Below are positions 45,220 to 53,194 of a DNA stretch of 64,000 bases, piece by piece. The translations under genes were made by a program, and so were the position numbers. The stretch is from NCBI GenBank assembly GCA_035441325.1, contig DAOROA010000004.1:1-64000 (forward strand). The letters are read 5' to 3'. Below the pieces are notes generated by a model. The model made no database searches, was not told where the DNA came from, and saw nothing but the letters and a program-made list of their open reading frames with translations. Position 1 is the first letter of the stretch; each line of letters begins with the position of its first letter. The stretch is from Competibacter_A sp002352125. Its GTDB lineage: Bacteria > Pseudomonadota > Gammaproteobacteria > Competibacterales > Competibacteraceae.

Positions 45220-46374
45220 TTGATCCTCGGCGCGCTGATCGCTTTCGCGCCGATGTCGATCGACATGTACCTGCCCAGCCTGCCGGCTATCGCCGCCGAA
45301 TTCGGCGCCGAACCTGCCGCCGCGCAGTTCACGCTGGCCAGTTTCTTCGTCGGATTGGCCATCGGCCAAGCGATTCACGGCCCACTCGCCGACCGCTACG
45401 GACGAAAACCGCCGTTGTACGCCGGCTTGACGCTCTACGTTGCAGCATCGGTCGGCTGCGCGCTGGCGCCCGATGTCGCCACGCTGACGGCGCTGCGCTT
45501 CGTGCAGGCGTTGGGCGGTTGCGCCGGAGTCGTGATCGCGCGGGCCGTGGTGCGCGACCGTTTCGATGCGCACACGTCGGCGCGGATGTATTCGTTGCTG
45601 ATGCTGGTCATGGGGCTGGCACCGATCCTCGCCCCCTTCGCCGGTGGTTGGATTCTCGTTTTTACCGGTTGGCGGGCGATTTTCGCCGCGCTGGCCCTGT
45701 TCGGACTGGCTTGTCTGTTCGCCGTCTGGCGCTTTCTGCCGGAAACCCGTCCAGCCCATACCGCCGCCCGTGGTGGAATCGGCGCGACGTTGCGGGTTTA
45801 CGCCGCGCTGTTACGGGATCGCAGCTTTTTGGGCTACACCTTGAGCGGCGGCTTCGCTCAAGCCGGCATGTTCGCCTACATCACCGGCTCGCCGCACGTC
45901 TTCATCGAGCTGTACGGCGTACCCGCGCAAGCTTACGGCTGGCTGTTCGGGCTCAACGCGTTGGGATTGATCGCCAGTTCGCAAATCAATCGGCGGCTGT
46001 TGCTGCGTCGCACCGCCGATTCGATCTTGCGCCGCGCCAATCGCGCGACCGCGTTATTGGGGTTGCTCTTGCTTGGCATCGCCGCGAGTGGCTGGGGTGG
46101 TTTTTTCGCACTGTTGGTCCCGCTATTTGGCTATCTCGCTAGCCTCGGTTTCACTGCCCCGAACGCGATGGCCAACGCGCTGGCACACCAAGGCGAGCGA
46201 GCGGGTAGCGCCTCGGCTTTGATCGGCACCCTGCAATTTGGGGTGGCGACCTTGTCGAGCATGACGGTCGGCTTGTTCGGCGGGGGTTCGGCGTTGCCGA
46301 TGGCCGGAGTCATCGCCGGTTGCGGGCTGCTGGCCTACGCCGTGCACCGGACTTTGGTCGGGGATGGGATATAA
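45220..46374 (+). CDS. Bcr/CflA-type multidrug efflux MFS transporter
   Basis: A 12-segment MFS protein of at least 384 residues. It has the family-typical LGALIAFAPMSIDMYLPSLP start and the DRYGRKPPL loop motif A. The given start is a TTG at 45220 inside the expected first helix. A CTG at 45193 lies 9 nt after GGAG and would restore a fuller N-terminus (TNPPLSWLLILG), so the real start may be that non-standard codon. Confidence 0.88.
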   Translation: MILGALIAFAPMSIDMYLPSLPAIAAEFGAEPAAAQFTLASFFVGLAIGQAIHGPLADRYGRKPPLYAGLTLYVAASVGCALAPDVATLTALRFVQALGGCAGVVIARAVVRDRFDAHTSARMYSLLMLVMGLAPILAPFAGGWILVFTGWRAIFAALALFGLACLFAVWRFLPETRPAHTAARGGIGATLRVYAALLRDRSFLGYTLSGGFAQAGMFAYITGSPHVFIELYGVPAQAYGWLFGLNALGLIASSQINRRLLLRRTADSILRRANRATALLGLLLLGIAASGWGGFFALLVPLFGYLASLGFTAPNAMANALAHQGERAGSASALIGTLQFGVATLSSMTVGLFGGGSALPMAGVIAGCGLLAYAVHRTLVGDGI

Positions 46375-46425
46375 TTTCCGCGCAGTTTCCAAACATGCAA
46401 CGCTTCACTCGTGGAGGAGATGTCT

Positions 46426-46578
46426 ATGGCCGACGATGGCCGCTTTTCCAACAAGCCGCAAACCGGCGAGCACGCTCTCGCAAACAAAATTGCTCTGACT
46501 CTGTTTATCCCGACGAAATCGATTCCCGGCACGCCCGGTCCGAGTATCCGTCGCCCGGCCCAATCGGTGCTCGCGTGA
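46426..46578 (+). CDS. Possible 50-residue leader ORF before the SH3-like protein
   Basis: An ATG at 46426 lies 6 nt after a strong GGAGGAG. It opens a 50-codon frame (MADDGRFSNKPQTGEHALAN...) whose TGA overlaps the GTG start of the next gene as GTGA. A perfect TATAAT sits about 50 nt upstream. The spacing suggests translational coupling. The peptide resembles nothing I know, and this could also be a regulatory leader rather than a functional protein. Confidence 0.45.
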   Translation: MADDGRFSNKPQTGEHALANKIALTLFIPTKSIPGTPGPSIRRPAQSVLA

Positions 46579-47216
46579 AGCGCCGGTTCCTCTGGTGCGC
46601 TCCATGGCTGTTCGTCGCTGGAATCGCTCCCGCCCAGGCCGAACGCAACTACGCGACCGACATTTGTTCCCTTCCAGTCCAAAGCGGTGCCGCGCCCGCG
46701 TACAAGATCTTGCGCATGGTGAGCAGCGGAGCGCCGTTGGAGATCGTGGAGCCCAACATCCAGGGCTACACCAAGGTCAAGACGCCAGAAGGGACGGTGG
46801 GTTGGATCATGACCCAATACCTGATGGACCAGCCCAGTGCCCGGAGCCGGCTGGCGCAGATGGAAACGCGCATCGCGGCCCTGGAGAACGAAAATCGCGC
46901 CTTGCGGAGCGATTCCGAGGCGTTGAACGCTGCTCGCGAGGCATCGACCCGCTGCGGCGAAGAACTGGCGGACGTTCGCCACACCGCGTCGCAAACCCTG
47001 GCCATCGAGGAAGAAAACCACCAACTGCGGCAAGAAATGGCGACATCGCACGAACGGCAAAGCCAACTGGAGCTAGAGAACGCGACCCTGCGCGACCAAT
47101 CTCGCCGCAACTGGTTCATCGCCGGCGCCGGCGCCGTCTCTGGGGGACTGTTGTTCGGCCTGATCGTCCCGCACCTTTCTTTGGGTCGGCGGCGACGGCG
47201 CTGGGATCAGCTCTGA
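46575..47216 (+). CDS. SH3-domain envelope protein with coiled coil and C-terminal anchor
   Basis: A 213-residue protein. It has an N-terminal signal peptide (KRRFLWCAPWLFVAGIAPAQA), a bacterial SH3-like domain (about 25-95, ending GTVGWIMTQYLMD), a coiled-coil region (about 100-175), and a C-terminal membrane segment with a basic end (GRRRRRW). This is the layout of the SH3-and-anchor (YgiM-like) family of gammaproteobacteria. The GTG at 46575 is chosen because it is immediately followed by the signal peptide. Its role is unproven. Confidence 0.8.
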   Translation: MKRRFLWCAPWLFVAGIAPAQAERNYATDICSLPVQSGAAPAYKILRMVSSGAPLEIVEPNIQGYTKVKTPEGTVGWIMTQYLMDQPSARSRLAQMETRIAALENENRALRSDSEALNAAREASTRCGEELADVRHTASQTLAIEEENHQLRQEMATSHERQSQLELENATLRDQSRRNWFIAGAGAVSGGLLFGLIVPHLSLGRRRRRWDQL

Positions 47217-47255
47217 CATAAGGGCGCGCGGACCACCAGCCCAATGCTTGCCGGT

Positions 47256-47753
47256 TCATGGCCCGCTCGACCGAGCTGCGGTCGAGCGGCCGCCTGACAG
47301 CACGGTGCGCAACAGCATTTCCAGGCAACGCGCCGCTTCCGCGTAAACCCCTGGTCGTTTGCTCGCGCGAGGACCGGCTACGTTCAAGACCCGGATGCGG
47401 TGTTCATCCAGCCATACCCGGAATCGCTCAGGATCGAATTCTTCTTCCAGCGCCACGATCAGGCACGGTTTGCCGATTTGGCGAGCATAGTCCGCCGTCA
47501 ACGCCGTACCGCCATCCAGCGCCCCCCGGTTGAGAATCAGGGTGCCGTCCGAGTCCTCGACGTTGCGGCGGGTACGGATTTCGTAATCGCTTTCCAAGGT
47601 TTCCATCAAGGGATAGCGGTCGGGAATCGTGCCGTCCTCGGCCAGTCGGCCTTGCGGACACCAGCCGCCTGCGGACAGACCGAGGGCGAGCGCGACATCG
47701 AGGCCGGCCCGGTCGACGCCGGTCTGACCGCCGCTGATTATTTTATCGATCAT
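47256..47753 (-). CDS. Putative molybdenum carrier protein (LOG/YpsA-like fold)
   Basis: A 165-residue protein of the putative molybdenum-carrier family. It has KIISGGQTGVDRAGLDVAL, GGWCPQGR, DYEIRTRRNVEDSDGTLIL and a Lys-Pro segment. In this family a Rossmann-like fold related to lysine decarboxylase-like (LOG) proteins is thought to bind molybdate or a nucleotide. It could support the molybdenum-requiring NasA encoded elsewhere in the window. It stands alone, divergent from the DUF188 gene. Confidence 0.82.
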   Translation of the reverse strand: MIDKIISGGQTGVDRAGLDVALALGLSAGGWCPQGRLAEDGTIPDRYPLMETLESDYEIRTRRNVEDSDGTLILNRGALDGGTALTADYARQIGKPCLIVALEEEFDPERFRVWLDEHRIRVLNVAGPRASKRPGVYAEAARCLEMLLRTVLSGGRSTAARSSGP

Positions 47754-47857
47754 CGAACCTCCTCGAAGTAGCCGCCGTTCGGACCCATGTTATGTTTCCA
47801 GCATAATCCTGCAACCTGAACTTCCGAACGCTCGCGGATTATTTGAGGAGATTTCTC

Positions 47858-48316
47858 TTGAAAATCTGGATCGACGCGGACGCCTGCCCGGCTCCGGTGA
47901 AAGCCATCGTGTTTCGCGCTTCCCAGCGGGTTCGCGTGCCCGTCGTTCTGGTGGCTAACCATCGCGCGCAGACGCCGCCTTCGCCACTGGTCACAGCGGT
48001 ACACGTCGGCCAAAGTTTCGACGCGGCCGACGATTACATCGTGCAACATGCGACCGTCAACGATTTGGTCGTCACCGCCGACATTCCGCTGGCGGCGCAG
48101 CTGGTGGCGCAAGGCGTGCCCGCGCTCAACCCGCGCGGCGAGTTGTACACCGAGGACAACGTTCAAGAACGGTTGGCCTTGCGCAATCTCAAGGAGGAAT
48201 TGCGGGCGATGGGTGGCGTATCCGGCGGCCCGGCGCCCTATCACGACCGCGACAAGCAGGCTTTCGCGAACGGCCTGGATCGCTGGCTGGCGCAACGCCG
48301 AGCCAACCAACGTTAA
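47858..48316 (+). CDS. YaiI/YqxD family protein (DUF188)
   Basis: A 152-residue protein with KIWIDADACPAPVKAIVFRA at the N-terminus, VVTADIPLAAQLV and LNPRGELYT. These are the hallmarks of the YaiI/YqxD family, a PIN-like fold of uncertain function. The start is a TTG at 47858, preceded by GAGGAGA; an in-frame TTG at 47843 overlaps that ribosome binding site and is unlikely. Confidence 0.9.
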   Translation: MKIWIDADACPAPVKAIVFRASQRVRVPVVLVANHRAQTPPSPLVTAVHVGQSFDAADDYIVQHATVNDLVVTADIPLAAQLVAQGVPALNPRGELYTEDNVQERLALRNLKEELRAMGGVSGGPAPYHDRDKQAFANGLDRWLAQRRANQR

Positions 48317-48458
48317 CTTCGTCCCACGACTCAAAATTTCCGCTTGGTACGAGTAAAATTTTGCCATCCGTCGCGCTGGTATTCCGTAACCGGGGAAGCG
48401 GGCATCACGGAAATCGTCCGAAATCCTGATTTCCCTTACTAGACCAAAGGAGATTCCA

Positions 48459-50018
48459 ATGGGATTCATTCAAAATTACGACGATTTGCCCATGAACTGG
48501 GTCGGGGATTGGGCGGGACGCCGTGCCGCGCTAACACCTAACCGGATTGCCCTCTACGACTCGTTCACCAAAAAGACTTACACCTTTCGAGACATGAACG
48601 ACCGGGCCTGCCGGGTGGGAACCCACCTGGCCGACGCGCAGGCCCTGCGCAAAGGCGACGTCATCGCCCTGATTTGCCGCAACCGGATCGAGGCCATAGA
48701 CGTTTATCTGGCCTGCGGAAAACTGGGGATCATTTTGGCGCCGTTGAGCCAGCGTTTGAAAAAGCCGGAATTGGACGACCTGCTGGCGCGTCTCCAGCCC
48801 CGTGTCCTCATTCACGAAAACCAATTTGCCGAACTGGTTTCGACTCTATCGATACCCTCTTCGATCCGCTCGGTAATCGACATCGACGGCGACCAGGACT
48901 TTTTTGAAAGCACAATCCTGAAGACCGATGCCCGAGAGGTGAACGTTCCGCTGGCGACGAACGACATTTGCCTCTACGTCCATACCGGCGGAACGACTGC
49001 CGTGCCGAAAATCTGCATCGTGTCGCACCGGCAAATGATCTGGAACGCGGTCGATATCCTCGCGACCGGTCTTGCGGGAACTTACCGAAACGTGCTCATT
49101 ACCTTCCCCTTCTTCCACATCGGCGGATGGAATACCTTTACGCCGCTGTTTTACGCGGGCATCACCGGCATCTTGATGCGCGAATTCAATCCTGGCCTGA
49201 TGCTGGAACTGATTCACGAGGGGCGCGTCGAGAATTTTGGCGCGGTCGAAGCCATGCTGCAATTCCTGATCGCTCATCCGAAATTCGGGGAAACCGATTT
49301 TTCCAAGCTGAAAGCGATCACGACCGCCGCCGCGCCCTGCTCGAAAGCGGTGATGCAGGTCTTCTTGGACAAAGGCATTCCGATCAGCCAGACCTATGGG
49401 ATGACCGAGGCCGGCCCTTCCAATTTCGCCTACATCCCCCGCTCCGGTTCGCTGGAAGAATTGCTGACCTATTCGGCCAGCATCGGCACGTCCATGTTCC
49501 ACTGCGACGCCAAGATCATCGACCCGGAATCCCGGCAAAGCGTGGTGCCCGGCGAAACGGGCGTGCTGTGTCTGCGCAGCCCCCACAACTTCGACGGCTA
49601 TCTTCACGATCCGGCACGGACCGAGAAAGTCATCGATCAGGATGGCTGGATTTATACGGGAGACTTGGCCGTACAAGATCGGGACGGCCTGATTTACATC
49701 AAAGGGCGGGCGGACAACATGTTCATCTCTGGGGGAGAAAACGTCTCCCCGGAAGAGATCGAACAAGCCTTGACGAAGCACCCCGCCATCGCCGGGGCAA
49801 TCTGCAGCGGTATTCCCGATCCCAAATGGGGGCAAGTGCCGGTCGCGCTCGTGGTTTTTCACGCCGGCCACAGTGCCGCAGAGGACGAACTCAAGGCGCT
49901 TTGCCGAGAACATCTGGCCGATTATAAGGTTCCCAAGCAGATCCGGTCCGTTGCCGAATTACCCCTCACCGGCGCCGGAAAGCTGAACCGCAACGCCGTA
50001 ATCGCGATGTTTTCTTAA
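48459..50018 (+). CDS. AMP-dependent acyl-CoA synthetase/ligase
   Basis: A 519-residue ANL-superfamily enzyme. It has the phosphate-binding motif VHTGGTTAVPK, TYGMTEAGPSNF, YTGDLAVQD, KGRADNMFISGGENVSPEEIE and a C-terminal TGAGKLNRN with the catalytic Lys. It activates a carboxylic acid to acyl-AMP and acyl-CoA; the chain length is not clear. A ribosome binding site (AAAGGAG) precedes the ATG. No fatty-acid oxidation genes are adjacent. Confidence 0.9.
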   Translation: MGFIQNYDDLPMNWVGDWAGRRAALTPNRIALYDSFTKKTYTFRDMNDRACRVGTHLADAQALRKGDVIALICRNRIEAIDVYLACGKLGIILAPLSQRLKKPELDDLLARLQPRVLIHENQFAELVSTLSIPSSIRSVIDIDGDQDFFESTILKTDAREVNVPLATNDICLYVHTGGTTAVPKICIVSHRQMIWNAVDILATGLAGTYRNVLITFPFFHIGGWNTFTPLFYAGITGILMREFNPGLMLELIHEGRVENFGAVEAMLQFLIAHPKFGETDFSKLKAITTAAAPCSKAVMQVFLDKGIPISQTYGMTEAGPSNFAYIPRSGSLEELLTYSASIGTSMFHCDAKIIDPESRQSVVPGETGVLCLRSPHNFDGYLHDPARTEKVIDQDGWIYTGDLAVQDRDGLIYIKGRADNMFISGGENVSPEEIEQALTKHPAIAGAICSGIPDPKWGQVPVALVVFHAGHSAAEDELKALCREHLADYKVPKQIRSVAELPLTGAGKLNRNAVIAMFS

Positions 50019-50097
50019 AGCCGACTTCCCCCGTCGACGCACTGGCCTGGAAACCGGAAAGTAGCCGATGACCAATCGGCTCCGGCCAAAACGGTTC

Positions 50098-50376
50098 CTA
50101 CGGCAAGGCCACGATGCTGACGCGGGCGGTTCCACTCATATCCAACCGTTTGGCGGCAGCACGGGACAGATCGATGATTCGTCCGCCCCCGTGCAGCCCC
50201 CGGTCATTGATCGTCACCTCGACCGTCTTGCCGTTGCGGAGATTGGTCACCCTGGCCCGACTGCCGGAGGGCAAACACGGGTGGGCGAGTGTTGCGCCAA
50301 CAAAAAATTGGCGATCACGTCGCACGAAAATCGAGCGATGCAGGTCTTGAAACTTTCTTGGAAACGGATAGATCAC
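50098..50376 (-). pseudogene. Truncated RlpA-like (DPBB) fragment
   Basis: The C-terminal two thirds of a double-psi beta-barrel RlpA-like domain is clear (LAHPCLPSGSRARVTNLRNG, VTINDRGLHGGGRIIDLSRAAAKRLDM). The N-terminal part with the catalytic-region G.ASWYG motif, and any signal peptide, are missing. The first roughly 25 residues (IYPFPRKFQDLHRSIF) do not resemble the family. It is probably a decayed or truncated copy, though a short functional domain cannot be excluded. Confidence 0.6.
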
Positions 50377-50826
50377 GCTGATTTGCTCCCAGCTCTTTAC
50401 TTATTTTTTTCTGGTTTTCCGTGCTATGTTTAAAATCAGTTCTGCCCGGGAACGCAACCAGCGGGCGGAACGAGCTAAGCGCGGCGGGACCGGCCGCGTG
50501 GCATCCCGGCTTTCGTTTTTTGATTCACCGAACGGTGGACCGTCCCGATGAGCACGGCTCAACCTCCGCCGATGAGGAACTCTGGCACGCAAAGGACGGC
50601 CGACCTACGAGGTCAACGCGAGCCTGGTAGCTGCGGCCGCCGGCTAGCGCAATGGACGCGCTGGCTATCGATCAATAGCGGGTTTTCCGGTTTTGAACCA
50701 GCGCCTTGCGCGCCGTTCCCCGCGAGCAGAGTACGGTAACGCCACAGCGAAATGGAAAAAGCAAGCGATATTCGGCTCGCTGGGGTTGCGATTGGCCCTG
50801 CTGCTGCTCATGGCAGGAGGATTGAT
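50377..50826. other. 450-nt region before the small lipoprotein
   Basis: It carries no convincing gene. It holds the possible c-di-GMP-I-like RNA (50540-50660), a weak hairpin GCTAT-CGATCA-ATAGC followed by GGGTTTT (50664-50686), and the AGGAGG ribosome binding site of the lipoprotein. Confidence 0.5.
50540..50660 (+). ncRNA. Possible c-di-GMP-I (GEMM)-like riboswitch
   Basis: Elements resembling the GEMM aptamer occur in order: GGCTCAACC (50556), CACGCAAAGGACGGCCGACCTA (50586 on, against GACGCAAAGCC..GGCCTA) and TGGTAGCTGCGGCCGCCG (50625 on, against TGGCAGCCGGGTTGCCG). A short hairpin with a T-run follows before the lipoprotein gene. The usual GAAA tetraloop is absent. Covariance-model scoring would settle it; support here is by eye only. 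Confidence 0.45.
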
Positions 50827-51291
50827 ATGTTGTTCTGTGGTCCGGTTATTTTATTGATCGCTCTTTTGCTGCTGGGTTGCGCCAGCGGCGGTGACCACCC
50901 CGATTTCGACCACGGGCAGATCAATCTACCCACCCGCTCGCTGGCAACCTTGAATGCCGTTCCGGACGGAACCCGAAGCCCGGCCATTATTGGATTCAAT
51001 CGCGCGCTGGATGCGGCGGCAGCGCGGAACATAGCAGTACAAGGAACGCCAACGGGCCGGCCGGTGGGGAGCGGCATCACCGCAACTCCGGTTTACGCTC
51101 CAGTAAAGGTTGATGGTTTGATCCGGCGCGAACTGAACGGCCATCCGTTGGCGGATACTTTGGTCGAGACGGTCAACGCCTTGAGCGGTGATGGCCTACC
51201 CCTTGGTTCGGCCGGAAAAAACACCGATCCAGCGACCCTATTGCGCATGCGCGGAGATACCGTCATGCTGCTTTGGCGCTATCCCCTCTGA
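50827..51291 (+). CDS. Small lipoprotein, unknown function
   Basis: A 154-residue protein with a hydrophobic N-terminus and a lipobox ending LLLGC (Cys near residue 18), so it is probably an outer- or inner-membrane lipoprotein. The mature part has no motif I recognise. The ATG at 50827 has AGGAGG at 50815-50820; the longer frame from 50752 lacks a site. It may be controlled by the GEMM-like RNA upstream. Confidence 0.72.
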   Translation: MLFCGPVILLIALLLLGCASGGDHPDFDHGQINLPTRSLATLNAVPDGTRSPAIIGFNRALDAAAARNIAVQGTPTGRPVGSGITATPVYAPVKVDGLIRRELNGHPLADTLVETVNALSGDGLPLGSAGKNTDPATLLRMRGDTVMLLWRYPL

Positions 51292-51432
51292 ACCGCAAGG
51301 ACGCTTGGAGCAAAATATAAGTAACCCCATGCGACATCTGATCGCTGGCGCCCAAAAACGGAGATCGCAAGATCAAAGCCCGATACCCAGAGCCATCCGC
51401 GGTCAGCCCATACCACCAGCTCCCACCCGCCT

Positions 51433-51843
51433 TCAAGGATCTTCGGGAAAAATGGGAAGTTCGCTGGCCGACATGCACCAAGACGCTCTGGAATCCCAAA
51501 AAATGTTGCGAGCCGGCTTGATACCAGGGTCATCGTCCAAGGCACCAGCCGGTACCAGAAACAACTTGCCGTTCCGGGTCCGCCACGGCAGCGACGACCC
51601 GCAGATGCCGCAAAAACCGATGCAGAAATGCTCCGCCGCCGGCAACTCGTAGCGTCGCACGCCGGCCTCGCCCCGGGTCCAGGCAAACTGCGCGGCCTTC
51701 ACGAGAATGTTGGCCGAGTGAGCAGAGCCGGAGCTCTTGCGACATCGGCTGCAATGGCAGTACTGGAAAAACACGAATGGCGTCCGGATTTCGAACCCCA
51801 CGGCGCCGCACAAACAGGAACCTCGAATCGTCGATTCATCCAT
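51433..51843 (-). CDS. GFA family protein (CENP-V/GFA zinc domain)
   Basis: A 136-residue protein of the glutathione-dependent formaldehyde-activating-like family. Its zinc-binding cysteines are in SCLCGAVGFE, CHCSRCRKSSG and CGICGSSLPW. The reaction is often unproven for such members. The ATG at 51843 (MDESTIRGSCLCG) is preferred over the frame start at 52011, which would overlap the OmpA-like gene. Confidence 0.87.
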   Translation of the reverse strand: MDESTIRGSCLCGAVGFEIRTPFVFFQYCHCSRCRKSSGSAHSANILVKAAQFAWTRGEAGVRRYELPAAEHFCIGFCGICGSSLPWRTRNGKLFLVPAGALDDDPGIKPARNIFWDSRASWCMSASELPIFPEDP

Positions 51844-51901
51844 CGGCTTCTCCGCACTCGATGCAGGCCGATCTCGCCCCGGATCGACGGCGAGATCGGC
51901 C

Positions 51902-51927
51902 CCTCTCCCTCCAACGGAAGAGGGGTC
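51902..51927. repeat. Intergenic hairpin of the CCCTCTCCC family, copy 4
   Basis: CCCCTCTCC...GGAAGAGGGG, a stem of about 7 bp plus extension, lies between the OmpA-like gene end and the GFA gene start. Confidence 0.55.
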
Positions 51928-51946
51928 GTTTTGCTTTACGCGACCG

Positions 51947-53194
51947 TTAACCGGGCGCGCGACAATCGACGATCTTGAACTCCACCCGCCGATCCAGCGC
52001 ATCCCGGGCATCGTCGGTCCCGGTACCGATCAAGTTTTCTTTTGATCCCACGCCGTTGGCAATGGTCCGATTCTTCAACAACGGTTCGTTACGCTCCAAT
52101 TTTTTCTTGACAGATTCTGCCCGCAGCAAGGACAAGCGCTCGTTGATCGGCTCGGGACCGGTACGGCTGGTATGCCCCACGACCTCCAAACAACCCTTGT
52201 TTTGCGAGGTGCGCTCGGCGATCTGCTCCAGCCAAATCGGATACGGTCCGGTCACCTGCCGATCCGCTAGAAAAGCCGTCGAACCGGGCCTGAACAAAAA
52301 CTTGACCGCAAGGCGTTTGTTGGACAAACCATAATCGACGATCTTGCCAAAAGCCTCCGTGGCATCATTGCGCCGGTCCAGCTTCCAGTTCGTCAGATAG
52401 AGGCCGTTGTACACTCGCAATTGCTCGCCGCCTGGAGACCGTAGTGCGCTTTGATACAAATCCAACGCTTCCCGGTATTGGCGGTTATTGTAAGCGTCGA
52501 TCGCTTCGCTGATCAGCGATGCCGTGAGAATACGGTCCACGTAAACCGGATTGATCGGATCGCCCGGTTTGGTACCTTGACACGTCTTGATGTAACCCTC
52601 CGTAGCTTGGTCCGGCGCCCAGGCCGGGCTATCCTTGAAATACGTGGTAGGAGTGATATTGACCCCATCGGGTTTGGCTCGCGCGACGCCCTTGGAAATG
52701 ATCTTCCCCGACTTGAGATCGGCGAGCGCCAAGCAGATGCGAAACGCTTCGCGCGTCCCTTCGGTTTTGCCTTCTTTGTTGACACCGGTGAACGTCCCGA
52801 CGAGTACGATCGGAGATTTGGCAACCGCCGCCGTCGAGAAGGGTTCCACCGTAAATTGCGGATATTTGTTTTTGACCAGCTCGACGAGGCGCGCCTCCAT
52901 AGACCGCGTCGCGGCCGATTGCGCGCCCGATACGCCGTCGACCAACGGATCGATGACCAGCGCGTATTTCGCGGATTCCCCGCCTGCGGCGGACAATTGC
53001 GCGCGGCCGAACAAATCGTTCGCGGCTTTCAAAAACGCATCGTCGAAGGGAACCGGCTGAACCGGAGGAGCGGCTGGAGTCGATGCCTGCTTCTGGTCGG
53101 CAGAAGGCGCAGCGCATCCTCCCAAGCACGCTACCAGCACCAGAACAAACCAGTTTCGCATCAGTCCGGAACTACCCATTTCAAGAATCTTCAT
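51947..53194 (-). CDS. OmpA-like lipoprotein with TPR-like region
   Basis: A 415-residue envelope protein. It has an N-terminal signal with lipobox (LVACLGGC), a FlgO/CsgG-like region (about 50-190), a TPR-like helical stretch (AIDAYNNRQYREALDLYQSAL), and a C-terminal OmpA-like domain with LSLLRAESV and RRVEF. The usual peptidoglycan-contacting Asp is replaced: HTS where HTD is typical. The ATG at 53194 overlaps the kinase stop as ATGA, so it is translationally coupled; the ATG at 53203 sits too close to the AGGAGG. Confidence 0.87.
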   Translation of the reverse strand: MKILEMGSSGLMRNWFVLVLVACLGGCAAPSADQKQASTPAAPPVQPVPFDDAFLKAANDLFGRAQLSAAGGESAKYALVIDPLVDGVSGAQSAATRSMEARLVELVKNKYPQFTVEPFSTAAVAKSPIVLVGTFTGVNKEGKTEGTREAFRICLALADLKSGKIISKGVARAKPDGVNITPTTYFKDSPAWAPDQATEGYIKTCQGTKPGDPINPVYVDRILTASLISEAIDAYNNRQYREALDLYQSALRSPGGEQLRVYNGLYLTNWKLDRRNDATEAFGKIVDYGLSNKRLAVKFLFRPGSTAFLADRQVTGPYPIWLEQIAERTSQNKGCLEVVGHTSRTGPEPINERLSLLRAESVKKKLERNEPLLKNRTIANGVGSKENLIGTGTDDARDALDRRVEFKIVDCRAPG

